DNA from: Rhabdophis nuchalis
Taxonomy: Eukaryota; Chordata; Lepidosauria; Squamata; Natricidae
Reading direction: 5' to 3'
Length of the DNA: 64,000 bases
Assembly: GCA_039707465.1 (NCBI GenBank)
Contig: CM077658.1
Span: 18,959,732-19,023,731, forward strand
Part shown: positions 53,566 to 63,394 of the stretch, piece by piece
How the letters are laid out: each line of letters opens with the position of its first letter
Position numbering within the stretch: the first letter of the stretch is position 1
Program-made: the position numbers and the translations under genes
The notes under the pieces: model-generated
What the model was told of the DNA's origin: nothing
Seen by the model: only the letters and a program-made list of their open reading frames with translations
Databases searched by the model: none

Positions 53566-54520
53566 TGTATGTTTGCTTGTAATTGTTTGTGTTGTGCCAA
53601 TCCTACCCGAGACAGACCAAATCCCTGACCCCAAATCCAAGAATAAATGGGGACTTGGAGCCGAATTTCCCTTGCTCCATCCTCATACTAACCACCACAG
53701 AACCTTGGCTGTAAGTGTCCTCAGAGTGGGGACAAGGAACTTGACTTATCATGGCTTGTCCTGTACCTGGTTGTCTGGGTTTGTACAACTACCTACTTAA
53801 AATGTGACTAACTAGCTAATGACCCAAGTTGCAAGGACCAAAGCAACTGGATTCATTCAATAAATCACAGTTAGTGTGGCATGTAAACACAGCCACCAGT
53901 TGAAAGGGAAACAAGAGTTGTGTGAATAAGGCATTTGAAAGGGCAGTTAAAAGTAGCTTTGCGTCCATCTGCTTTGAGGTTAAAAGATGATCTAAGACTT
54001 GATTTCTGTAACAGGATGGGGAACTGCATTTCTTCTGATACGATTTGGCAGGCTTTAGCTTCTCCTCCCCAGATACGTTCCTCAGCAGGACTACTGTGCA
54101 TCTATTCAGTATATGTTGACAGAGAGAGTATTTAGCTCCTGCTCGGTTTGAGCAAAAATTGCCAGTTTGTGCTCAGGTTAAACTCAGGTTATTTTTATGC
54201 ATCGCTCTTTTAAGCCACTGTGATGATGAAAGAGAGGGTCATATATCTATATATTTACACACACCCCACTACATGTTTGTGTCCGAGTTACTTATATTTT
54301 GGTTGAGGTTTATCTCTTAATAAATATTCAGCTTGAAGATGCATTCACTGTTTTCAGAAAAAGGCACCTACGGTATGTAAAATGAGGGTTTTTCTTGGGA
54401 CAATTTTGTGGCATTGGAAAAAATAGCAAGGTTGATTATCAGCAAACCTCAATGGATTATATCCCCATCCTGATCGATGAAAATTATTATTATTATTTCT
54501 TCCTCATCTTTTTCAAAACG
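53566..54520. other. Intergenic, nothing recognised
   Basis: A short (AT)n-like run lies near 54242-54258. No exon recognised. Confidence 0.4.
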
Positions 54521-54715
54521 GAGAGGATCTGAGGCAAGACTAGAATTCATTATCTCCTAGTGATTGGCTCAAAGTCACACAGCCAGCATTCATGCCTAAG
54601 GCAGGACTGGAATTCACAGCCTCCTAGTGATTGGTCCAATCACACAGCCAGCATTCATGACCAAGGTGGAACTAGAATTCACAATCTCTTGGTTTCTAGC
54701 CTGCTGCCTTTTCCA
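54521..54715 (-). repeat. 67-bp SINE-67 core array, 3 units
   Basis: AGAATTC/GGAATTC at 54542, 54609 and 54674 (spacings 67 and 65). Phrases CTCCTAGTGATTGG and CACAGCCAGCATTCATG recur. The third spacing is short by 2 bp because of deletion. Confidence 0.88.
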
Positions 54716-54779
54716 CCAGACCAAACCGGCACTCTATCAATGAAGACTAATGTGAATAAAAAATTGATTGCTCTTTAAG

Positions 54780-55083
54780 GTAAAGGTTCCCCTCACACAT
54801 CGGTTTCAAAGCCGAAGAGCCAGTGCTGTCCGAAGACGTCTCCATGATCATGTGGCCGGCATGACTCAACACCACCAAAGGCGCACGGAACGCTGTTCCC
54901 TTCCCACCAAAGGTGGTCCCTATTTTTTTCTTCTTGCATTTTTACATGCTTTCGAACTGCTAGGTTGGCAGAAGCTGGGACAAGTAATGGGAGCTCACTC
55001 CATTATGCGGTGCTAGGGATTCGAACCGCCAAACTGCCGACCTCTCTGATCGAGAAGCTCAGCACCTTAGCCACTGAGCAACC
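54780..55083 (-). mobile_element. SINE-A with 10-bp TSD
   Basis: GTAAAGGTTCCCCTCACACA at the left, GGGATTCGAACCGCCAAAC (B box), CTTAGCCACTGAGCAAC (A box). GCTCTTTAAG lies at 54770-54779 and 55084-55093. About 40 bp of the body is deleted near the left end (the CTAGAGTCGG part is absent). Confidence 0.93.
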
Positions 55084-55093
55084 GCTCTTTAAG

Positions 55094-55720
55094 ATGCCAC
55101 ACAAGCGTTATGCACATGCAAAGATTCAAAGATGCACTAAAACCTGGTTGGATTCAGGTGAGCTGCCAAACCAAATGTATGGAATAAACCACGATTCGCA
55201 GGACTGACAGTAACACTCAGCCAAGGGTGTCCTCTGGATATATATGGCCGCTGCTGTGACTTTCTGACTTTGGAAGTCCCGCCTGCCTGGAGGATGCTGA
55301 AATTGGTGAAAGTCACACAATCAGAGTTTGCTTTTTTCTTCAAAGCGCAATAGATTCACACAACGCTCTGCAAAACCCATTGCAACTTAGCAGGAAGTAT
55401 GTATGCATACACCCCCTTAGCAAGGAATGATGCCTTTTTGGGGGGGGGCACAATTATATTCCAGTTCCGTTCAGTTGTTTGTACTCTCTTTGTACAAAAA
55501 AGGAGATCCATAACTACGACAAAAGGATTGATACAATCCTAACTAGGTCATTCGACTGGAGGCTGGTGACAGCAGGGAAGGTGTACCTTGCACGGGGATT
55601 TGTGTAAATCTCTGTATTTGTGCTCCTGTGACAAAAGCTTTTTAAGCGGTCTGGAGCAACCTGTCAGGCCAACGGAAGAAGAATTGGAACGGAAAAGGCC
55701 TTAGTAAGAACTTAGTAACT
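55094..55720. other. Intergenic, nothing recognised
   Basis: A poly-G run lies near 55440-55448. No exon recognised. Confidence 0.4.
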
Positions 55721-55724
55721 TACC

Positions 55725-55900
55725 ATGAGTTCAGGTTCTACCTTAGGCATGAAAGCCAGCTGGGCGACTTTGAGTCAGTCGCGCTCTCTCTCTCTCTCAG
55801 CCTAACCCACCTCACAAGGTTCTTGTTCTGGGGGAAATAGGAGGAGGAAGGTATGCCAGATATGTTAACCACCTTGAGTTATTTGTCAAACATAAACGAT
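55725..55900 (+). mobile_element. SINE-67 copy with one core unit
   Basis: GAGTTCAGGTTCTACC, TTAGGCATGAAAGCCAGCTG, then the MIR/CORE-like 3' part (CAGCCTAACCCACCTCAC, GGAAATAGGAGGAGGAAGG, TTGAGTTATTTGTC). It has a single 67-bp unit, unlike 9041-9325. Confidence 0.8.
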
Positions 55901-55994
55901 GGATACAAACACAGAAACTCGGGGACTTCACATATGTTGCAAGTCTAGAGAATTTCCCCCCATTCTCCAAATATATGAAGAACAGGAACTGGGT

Positions 55995-56375
55995 TACAAG
56001 ACCAGCCATGCCCAGCTACAGGAACTGGACATGGCTAGTCTAGTGAAGAGAAGGACCAGGGGAGACAGGAGAGCAGTCTTCCAATATCTGAGGGGCTGCC
56101 ACAGAGAAGAGGGCTCAAGCTATTTTCCAAGGCACCCAAAGATCAGACAAGGAACGGTGGATGGAAACTGAACAAGGAGAGATTCAGCCTGGAAATTTTC
56201 TGACAGTGAGAACAATCAATCAGAGGAACAGAAGTTGCCTTCGGAAGCTGTGTGAGTTTCAACACTGGAGGCTTCCAAGAAGAGACTGGACTGCCATCTA
56301 TCAGGGTCTCCAGCTTGGGCAGGAGGGTTGGACTAGATGACCTCCAAGCCCCCTTCCAACTCTCTTAATCTGTTA
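55995..56375 (+). mobile_element. CR1 LINE 3' fragment
   Basis: A degraded C-terminal ORF (QELDMASLVKRRTRGDRRAV, FQYLRGCHREEG), then GGTTGGACTAGATGACCTCC and CCTTCCAACTC. It ends directly at the NKD1 CpG island. Confidence 0.9.
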
Positions 56376-56959
56376 AAGTCTGCCAGGGGAGCCCGAGGAA
56401 GCCGGCAAAGAGAGCGGAGAAGACGCATTCCCACGACCGCGCGCGCAGGATTCCTTTGCTCAGCCCTTGCGGGGCGCGCATGGCGAGGGGAGGGGGGCAA
56501 GTTTCCAAGCCAGCCCATCGGGGCAAAGAGCTACCCTTGCCCGATCCCCACTCGCAGATGGGGTGAGGGGAGAAGAAGGAGACGAAAAGGAGGAGAAAAA
56601 CCCCGCTGTCTCCAGCGCGGGCGGCGAGCTGGCGCGCCTGCCTGCCTTCCTCCCTCCTTCCCTGCCTGCTGCCTTCCTCCCTTCCTTCCTTCCTCCGTGG
56701 CTCTGGGTTCTGCTGCCTGCGCCTGGCTGGAAATGAAATACCTCAAAGCCGCCGCCGCTCCTTTTATTTCAGCAGGGCTGGGTGGCGGCTTCTTTTTTTT
56801 TTTTTTTTTTTGGAGACTCCAAGCGAACCCTTTCATGTGCCGCCCGCCTCCAATCGGCATCCAGAGGTTGCCTGCAAGTGGTCTAATCTCCATGAGGTGT
56901 CAATCACGGCCCCCGGTGGATGCAGGAAAGTCTTTCGTAACCGCCTCTCTCTTTGAGAA

Positions 56960-57372
56960 GGGAGGGGGGGAAAGACGGAGGGGGGGCGAAGGGAGAGAGA
57001 AAGAGACGGGGGGGGGAGAGAAAGAAGAGATTGGAGTAGCAGGAAAGAGGAACAGAAAGAAGAGAGAGACTGGAGTGGCGAGAGAGGGAGAGAGAGCAGA
57101 GGGGATAGAAAGAAGAGAGAAAGACTTGAGTGGTAGGAGAGAGAGAGTTGAATTCTGTAGCAGGAGAGAGGAAGAGAGGAATAGAAAGAAGGGAGAGAGA
57201 GAGAGACGAGTGTTAGTAGAGGGAGGGACAGAAGGAAAGAAAGAAGAGAGGGAGAGAGAGAGACTGGAGTGGCAGGAGAGGGGGGGAAGGAAGAGAGAGA
57301 GTAAGAGTCGAAGAGCAGAAGGGAGAGGTGGAGAGTAATAGAAAGAAGAGAAAGAGAGAGAGAGATACAGAC
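56960..57372 (+). repeat. Purine-rich (GA) tract upstream of NKD1 exon 1
   Basis: About 400 bp of GAGAGA/GAAAGA/GGGAGA on the + strand, interrupted by short TGGAGTGGC-like phrases near 57072, 57129 and 57266 that recur at irregular spacing. It lies between the island's left part and the ATG and may be promoter or 5' UTR. Long open frames here are compositional. Confidence 0.85.
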
Positions 57373-57773
57373 GCGCAGCTGCTGCTGTGCCGCCGCCCGA
57401 GCGCTCCGGTCTCCGTGCTGCTCCCGCCGCCGCCGGATGGAAGAAGCGGCCGCCGCTCGCTAGCCCTTCCCCAGCCCCTTCGCCTTCTTGCCTTCTCCTC
57501 GCGAGTAAGCCCCGGAGGGCGAGCAAAGCAGCACGTGGATTGCTAAAACGGGGCAAGGAGGAGGAGGAGGAGAAGAAGAAGAAGGAGCCGCCGGCTGCAA
57601 ACCAGCTTCCCCGCTGCCTGACTTAGGGGGACCCCTCCCCGCTCGCTCTCTCCCCAAATCGCCGGGGCGGAGGGAGCGAGAAGGCGGGACGCCCCCCCTC
57701 CAACCACCCCCACCCCCAGCGCCGGCCGTGAACGCTCTCCAATGCCATCGCGGGCGCAGAGCCGGGCAGAGCG

Positions 57774-57798
57774 ATGGGCAAACTTCACTCTAAGCACG
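57774..57798 (+). CDS. NKD1: NKD1 coding exon 1 (coding part)
   Basis: Encodes MGKLHSKH plus one base of the next codon. The donor GTGAGT begins at 57799. The 5' UTR continues to the left for an unknown distance. Confidence 0.92.
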
Positions 57799-58671
57799 GT
57801 GAGTGGCGAGTTGCAAAGTTGCGGCAGGGAAAGGGGGGGGGGGGTCAGGCTGGGCTGGGTGGGGGTGGGGGTGTGTGGAAAAGCGGGGGAGGGGGTGTCC
57901 TACGGCCGGACTGGGGGGCCTGCCGGGGAGATATGGGGCGGCGTGGGAGGGGGGGGTGTCGCTGAACCAATCCTGTAGAAACTAAGCCGCGGTTGGGATC
58001 TAACCATCTTTTTTTTCTCCTCCTTTCCTCTTCTTCTCCTTCTCCTCCTCTTCTCTTCCTCCTCTTTTCCTTCTCCTTTTTCTCCTCTCCTCCTCCTCTT
58101 CTCCATCTCCATCTCCATCGGACCCGACGCTCCCTCTGCTGTTGCCCCCATTAGCTGCTGCTTGCAAACCTCGAGAGAACCCCGAAGGTAAGAGGGGCGT
58201 GCTGGGGGGGGTGCTCCTCTCTCTTTCTCTCTCGGGTTTCGGACCCTCCCCAACTTTTCCCGGCCAGGGACTGGAAGCGCGTCCGCCCCCCCCCCCCCCC
58301 CCACTGTGGCTGTTGGGGAGGGGGATGGAAAAGTTTGCGCGCCGCTTCCCCGAGTGGGTGGCCGATCCCGGGGCTTCTGCCCGTTCCCCCCGCCCCCGTG
58401 GAAGAAGGCTGGTGGGGGGGGCGGTGGGGAGGGCGCTTGAAGAGGAGGGGGGGGTCAAGGGAGGAAGGGGGCTCCCCCGCCCACTCCTCCCTCGCTTTGC
58501 TCTGCTCCTCCAGGTGATAGCTTCGCCGTGAACGCCCCGCTGGCGCGGAAAGGGCTGGAGGAATGGCCGACGAACCCCAAAGGCTCCGGGGGCGACGGCG
58601 ATAGCGGCGGCTTTGGGATCCCGCAAGGCTGCCCCCACCGGGCGTTTGGCAAGTGCCCCTCCGGCTCCAGG
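57774..58671 (+). CDS. NKD1: NKD1, naked cuticle homolog 1, 5' part (exons 1-3)
   Basis: Joining 57774-57798, 58155-58187 and 58514-58671 gives 72 codons in one frame, starting MGKLHSKHAAACKPRENPEG and continuing DSFAVNAPLARKGLEEW. This is the NKD1 N-terminus: Gly2 with the following Lys/Ser as a predicted N-myristoylation site, then the conserved CK-R-E--PEGDSFAV block. A Gly/Asp-rich stretch and CPHRAFGKCPSGSR follow. In vertebrates NKD1 binds Dishevelled through its EF-hand region and dampens Wnt/beta-catenin signalling; it is itself Wnt-induced. The EF-hand and the C-terminal His-rich tail are encoded outside the window. The ATG has G at -3 and +4. All junctions are GT-AG. NKD2 is less likely, because its N-terminus diverges straight after MGKLQSK. 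Confidence 0.93.
58008..58118 (+). promoter_or_regulatory. NKD1: Very long polypyrimidine tract before the NKD1 microexon
   Basis: About 110 nt of C/T (TTTTTTTTCTCCTCC, then CTTCTTCTCC and CCTCCTCCTC types) end about 36 nt upstream of the exon-2 acceptor. It probably serves as an extended polypyrimidine tract helping recognition of a 33-nt exon, though it could equally be a simple repeat that expanded in intron 1. Confidence 0.6.
58155..58187 (+). CDS. NKD1: NKD1 coding exon 2, a 33-nt microexon
   Basis: The acceptor CCCCCATTAG ends at 58154 and the donor GTAAGA begins at 58188. Both junctions split a codon after its first base. The residues AAACKPRENPE (plus G across the junction) are conserved in NKD1 family members. 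Confidence 0.92.
58514..58671 (+). CDS. NKD1: NKD1 coding exon 3
   Basis: The acceptor CTCCTCCAG ends at 58513 and the donor GTGAGT begins at 58672. It encodes DSFAVNAPLARKGLEEW, then a Gly/Asp/Ser-rich stretch, then CPHRAFGKCPSGSR, and ends in phase 0. The first 17 residues are conserved; the rest is lineage-variable. Confidence 0.9.
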
Positions 58672-59299
58672 GTGAGTCTTGCTTTCCCCGCTCCGTCCGG
58701 GCTCGGTGGAAGCGAACGAACCGCGGGCGCCCGCTTGCCAATGGCTCGGCCGGGTGGTCTTTAGGGCGCGTCGGAGAGAAAAGAAGGGAGCGCTTTTTTT
58801 TCTCTTCCCCCTTCCTTTCGCCGGGGGGGTGGGAGGTGTAGGACGCCTGGGAGGGGGGGGGGTTGGGGCAAAATGCTTTGCCCTGCGGGGCTCCTGGCTC
58901 TTTGTGACTGTGGGCGGCAGAGGGAGGGTCCCTGAATTTGGGGAGGGGGCAACACGCCGGAATCTGCCTTACTTTTGCTGAGCTTCCCGACAGTAGGAGT
59001 TATATATCTTAACTGGTGCCCCACCCTGTTTTACCCTCAACTGCCTCCTTCCCGCCTTTCCCCTACTCTGCCACCCTCCTGCGATGGGAACTACAACATC
59101 CATCATCCTGGACAGGGGAAGATGGTTTCCTATGAGCTGCCTCTCCTTATTAAAGTTTGGTACCTTCTCATGATGGGAATTACAACTCCCATCAGGGGAC
59201 ACTGGTTTCCTCTGAGCTGCTGCTCCTTGTTAAAATTCTCAACCCAGTGGTTGCCTAAAGGATGCCCTTCCTAAGCTATTGAATTCAGTTCTTCCAGTC
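58672..59299 (+). other. NKD1 intron 3, proximal part
   Basis: Starts within the CpG island. 59050-59230 carries two related phrases (GATGGGAACTACAACATCCA and GATGGGAATTACAACTCCCA) typical of another decayed repeat. No exon seen. Confidence 0.5.
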
Positions 59300-59547
59300 C
59301 AGGGTCTGCAGCCTGCAGCTCTGGAGCCGCATGTGGCTCTTTCATCCCTCTGCTGCGGCTCCCTGTCACCGGTCAGATCCACAATGGATAGGGCTTTAGG
59401 TTAGGACAGGTAGCGGAAAAAGGATGCCATGCTAGGAGGAGACTCTATGGTGGAGGAACTGGACTTCCAGGCAGCTTCAGAATTGAATCGGGGGCTTCCC
59501 GTTAGGACCTTTGGGGCTCTTTGAGTGTTTAAGGTTGCCGACCCCTG
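59300..59547. mobile_element. hAT-like MITE in NKD1 intron 3
   Basis: Starts CAGGGTCTGCAGCC and ends GGTTGCCGACCCCTG. The flanks TTCCAGTC (59292-59299) and TTTTAGTC (59548-59555) match 6 of 8. Confidence 0.75.
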
Positions 59548-59555
59548 TTTTAGTC

Positions 59556-60073
59556 TAACCCTGGAGAATAAGGTCCCCAGTCCAGGAGATCGGGATAGAA
59601 GGCATCTGGAGGACTTCCAGGTTGTTTTTCCCTGTTGTGGCTAGTTCCGTGATGCCCCCTTCGGTCCCTCCCTTGTGGCTTGGCTGCCGAAAGGCTCTGG
59701 AATCTTCCCAGGGTGTTTGGAGGTGGCCAGTTCTGTTGTCTTCTTTGGCCAGGACTTCTGGATGGGCCCCTGCAAAGGGGAATGGAAAGGGAAGAGGTCT
59801 CTGATCTTCCAGATGTTGCACTGAGCTGCGTCTGGATCTGCTTATTCATAATTTGCTGGCTTCGTCTTGCCGTACAGTGCGATTGAAACTATGCTGGCTT
59901 GTAAACCGTGTTGAAGGCTGAGTTCCCATGAACAAGGGCAGCCTGCGGTTGAACCCACGATGCTGAATTAAATGTGGCTTGTGAATGCAGCCCCCAGTTG
60001 AGGCTATCCTTTCTTTTCCAGGAGCCTTTAGGGTCACCTTTCTGGATTCTGTCCTCGGTTAGGTTCACAAATA
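59556..60073 (+). other. NKD1 intron 3, nothing recognised
   Basis: No exon with NKD1 similarity and no recognised repeat. Confidence 0.4.
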
Positions 60074-60443
60074 GAGGCTGTCCTCCACTTATGACCACAA
60101 TTGAACCCTGCGGCTGAGTGAGACAGACGTTAAGTGAGTTTTGGCCCATTTTACGACTTTTCTTGCCACAATGGCAAATCCCTGTGGTTGTTAAGTTAGT
60201 CTCACCCTCGTTAAGTGAATCTGGCTTCCCCCTTGACTTTGCTGGTCAGAAGGTCGCAAGAGGGGCTCACATGTGTCTCTGGGACGTTGCAAGCGTCATA
60301 AATATGAATCGGTTACTGGCTGCCTAAACTTTGATCACATGACTAAGGGGATGCTACAATGGTCATAAGTGTTTAAAATGCCATTTTATTGTCGTAACTT
60401 TGAACGGTCACTACATGAACTGCTGTAAGTTGAGGACTACTTG
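60074..60443. mobile_element. Mariner-like MITE, complete copy
   Basis: About 370 bp. The left end GAGGCTGTCCTCCACTTATG and right end GTAAGTTGAGGACTACTTG form imperfect inverted repeats, flanked by TA on both sides (60072-60073 and 60444-60445). The interior has the recurring phrase GTTAAGTGA. No transposase. Assignment to Tc1/mariner rests on the TA flank and TIR shape only. Confidence 0.75.
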
Positions 60444-60445
60444 TA

Positions 60446-61583
60446 TGTTGGATCCAGTTCTCATCATTTCCAATTACATGCTGGCTGAGGATGAAGAGAG
60501 CTTAATCCTGCACATTGGAGAAAGCTGGGGTAGAACTGTTGTCACAAAAGTGCCAAAAATTGTTGTTTTATACAAACTGTTGTTAGTCTCGCAATAAGTT
60601 AAGTACCTTGCTTTGATCCCGCTAGAAATTTGCAAAGTGCTTTTCAGCTGGGCTACTACTTCGGGAGTAAATATGCCAAAATGTGCTGTGAAAATGTGAC
60701 CCCATGTTTACCAGGCAGGTAGTGGTTTGAATCTCTCCCCCCAATTTGCAAAAAATATTAAATGTGTTTTCCTGAACATCTGGCATTTACTTGGCTCCCC
60801 CCCCCCACATGCTTCTAAGAAAGTTAGAAAAGAGGGGAAAGGTTTAAAAAAAATAAAATTTGGAGACACCCTTGGACTCATGTCAAGATGGGGAAGCGGT
60901 TGCCATCCAGATGTTGGCAAACTCGAGTTTCTGTCATCCTTTTTTTTTGATTGGCGGTTGCCTGGGGCTGTTGGGAATTGAAGTTCATAAACATCTGGAG
61001 GGCTACATATTTCCCACCCTTGCTGTAAGGTTTTTCGTGTGTATGCTTTTAAGAAAGTCTGCTGGCTTTTGGCATAGTGAAGATAATGTTTTGTTTGTAC
61101 CCTGATAATTGAAGGGTTATAATTTGGTCTTTGACTGAGACATGGGGGCTTTATTCTCCACCCTAAGCCCCACCCCCAATGTGTGCATACATGACAAACT
61201 GGGGATTTTGAAGCAACTTCAGAGATGCCCCTCAAAGTTTCTGGCCTTATGTCTGTTTTTTTTTAAAGCTGTTATTTATTATTTGCAGCTGGAAACCATG
61301 CCTTCCCCAAGCTTTCTGGTCATCATACTAACACTGAGCACACCCCTGTGGCCGTCCATAAGAGATTCCCCTGGCATTTGAAATTTAAAGAAAGCATATG
61401 CACGCACGAGTCTCTTATTTGGGGAGGGAGGGGAGAGTAGTGACATTCCGTGCCTTGTGATGTCATCATGCAAATGAGATGAATTATGCAGATGGGCTCA
61501 TTTGCATGGTGCTGAAGTCATCAGGCATATAATATGCAGCTGCTTAGCTTAAGTCCATTTCACCTTGTTAAGAGCATAAATAC
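60446..61583 (+). other. NKD1 intron 3, single-copy-looking
   Basis: Contains CTTTGATC (60611-60618), which with the preceding G matches the TCF/LEF consensus. A hAT-like right end may lie near 60958-61023. No NKD1 exon found. Confidence 0.4.
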
Positions 61584-61665
61584 AGGCAGGCGGCTCTCCA
61601 CTTACAACAGTTTACTTAGTGACAGTTCAGAGTTACAACGGCACTGATAAAATGTCTTACAACCA
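61584..61665. mobile_element. Mariner-like MITE fragment
   Basis: TACAGGCAGGCGGCTCTCCA, CTTACAACAG and GTTCAGAGTTACAACGGCAC. Only the terminal about 80 bp remain. Confidence 0.7.
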
Positions 61666-61669
61666 TTCC

Positions 61670-61800
61670 CAAGAACTGAAGAAGCTTCTTGGATGAGAAG
61701 CGAAACGTTTTCAAGGAAAAAACAACAACGAAGAAAGTCCATTGACCTCTTGAAAAAGCACCTTGGTGACAACCACAGACCTGAATGATTGAGATGACCC
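61670..61800 (+). repeat. PLE-like terminal repeat with hammerhead-like core
   Basis: CTGAAGA, then an unpaired A and the arms GCTTCT and AGAAGC (six perfect pairs, loop TGGATG), then GAAAC. This matches the CUGANGA-stem II-GAAA arrangement of hammerhead ribozymes. Downstream CCTTGGTGACAACCACAGAC and CCTGAATGATTGAG belong to a repeat widespread in vertebrates. Cleavage-site and stem I/III pairing could not be confirmed by eye. Confidence 0.55.
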
Positions 61801-62335
61801 TTTAGGAGTTTACACCAAACTGTTTTTCCTCATCCATGATGAGTGTAACTCACTAAAGGGGCTGAGCTTTCACAAAGTGATAAGCTTAAAAAAGCCAAAC
61901 AAACCCAGAACTAGCCAAGGTTAATTCTTCTAATCAAGCTTCACACAGAGGTTAGGACTTTATGGACTTGCTAAACTTGTTGAGACAACCCAGCCTTCAC
62001 GTTAGTAGACATTCCATGGTGGGGATGTCTAATTTGATTCACTATCTCAAATTTCCCTAAGCAAACCCTGATGAGCAAATAAATCAGGCATTTGATTTTG
62101 CAACACGGCGTTCCTTCGTCATGATGGGAAGCCAGGCCACTGTGGTGTAGCAGGATGACTACAGCGATCTCGGGAAAAGGATTGTGGTCATCCCTGATTT
62201 ACGTGGTTGATAAATTAGAGGCTTGCCATATCTTGATGAAACAGTATATACTCTTAAAAAATCCCCAACTGCTTGGAAGATAGCCTTTTCGGCTTTTGCA
62301 AAGTTTGTTGCCGTTCTGTAATACAATGCTATCAA
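61801..62335 (+). other. NKD1 intron 3, nothing recognised
   Basis: No exon or repeat recognised. Confidence 0.4.
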
Positions 62336-62336
62336 T

Positions 62337-62630
62337 AATTTACTAAGACTGCATTACTATTCTTCTTCTCTTCCTACCTAGTATCTATCTCTCCCCACAT
62401 GACTATAACCATGTGGCTTGTATCTTTCAATTTATATTGTTTTTATTTGTTTCCTAAAACAATTTGAGAGCTTATTAGGGACCTTGACTATCATTAAGTG
62501 TTGCATCTTTTAATCTTGATGAATGTATTTTATGCTCCTTATGTACACTAAGAGCATCTGCACCAAAGTCAAATTCCTTGTGTGTCCAATCCCATTTGGC
62601 TAATGAAGTATCCCATCCCATCCCTCATTG
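62337..62630 (+). mobile_element. LINE-X 3' end
   Basis: AATTTACTAAGACTGCATTA, TATGTACACTAAGAGCATCT, ATTCCTTGTGTGTCCAATCC and a CCCATCCCATCCC-like tail. Confidence 0.75.
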
Positions 62631-63310
62631 AGACAGATAGAGAAATTTTAAATGGGTTTAAATTAGTTTAATCTTCAATTGCCTTTTCTGGTGTTTGAAG
62701 TTTCAGTCCTACTGCAGGGATGGTATTAACTGAATTGCCCAACAATCCCACAGAAAGCTGGATTCTGTGGCAATTATTCTCAAAGGGATAGATCAGTGTG
62801 GTTCCAAACCATAACAGTGTAGACAGCATCTAGCATTTCTGCGCAATTTTGCACTGGAGGTTCAATCGTCGCCAAGGAGTGAGCTGCGTTGCAAAATTTG
62901 GCAGAGTTGAGTTTAAAGGCTCACCTGATGGAGCGGCTTAAGAAGAGATGGTGATCTGCCTTTATTTTGGTGGGGTTTTCTGGATGGCTCATATCTGATG
63001 GGGCTGCTTGCCTAATTTGGCTCTTGGCAAGCCTACAAGAATGGTTGTTGTGTTTACTCTCCACTTCTAAGAGAGAATGAAATGCTTGTGAGAACAGACT
63101 GTAAACAGTAATAATGGAGATTGATTATGGGATGAGTCAGGAAGGCAAAATAAAGGGAATGTTCCCTTGGAATTGGGCTGAGTTTCCTGGTGACTTCACA
63201 GTCACATTTATGTAACTTTCCTTGGCAAGTATGTGGAAGTGGGTTAATACTCCTTTAATTTGGAACCCTATGTCTCAACCTTGGTAACTGCACGATGAAT
63301 AGTCTTCAAC
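62631..63310 (+). other. NKD1 intron 3, nothing recognised
   Basis: No exon with NKD1 similarity and no recognised repeat. Confidence 0.4.
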
Positions 63311-63365
63311 CAGAGATGGTATTCTGCCGGTTCGGGCCGGTTCTTCCCAACTGGTAGCAGAAATC
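63311..63365. mobile_element. hAT-like fragment
   Basis: CAGAGATGGTATTCTGCCGG and GGGCCGGTTCTTCCC resemble the left end of the hAT family. The right part is missing. Confidence 0.5.
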
Positions 63366-63394
63366 ACAGGTGGTCCCACCTGGGCTGTATGGCT

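Larger units (their letters stand above)
56380..58780 (+). promoter_or_regulatory. NKD1: CpG island / promoter region of NKD1
   Basis: A sharp rise in G+C and CpG content begins right after the CR1 fragment and ends in intron 3. It covers the likely promoter, the 5' UTR, exons 1-3 and introns 1-2. There is no clear TATA box, which is usual for CpG-island promoters. The transcription start cannot be placed from sequence alone. T-runs (56793-56811) and G-runs interrupt the island. Confidence 0.85.

Noticed and set aside
56337..57338. 333-codon open frame on the + strand just upstream of NKD1
   Set aside because: It starts in the CR1 tail, crosses poly-T and the GA tract, is Arg/Glu/Lys low complexity, and its frame does not match the NKD1 exons.
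56900..57556. 218-codon open frame on the - strand in the CpG island
   Set aside because: Ser/Leu/Pro-rich complement of the GA tract; no domain.
58000..58741. Open frames of about 200 codons on the - strand across NKD1 exons
   Set aside because: GC-rich shadow frames; the sense strand has consistent splice sites and NKD1 similarity.
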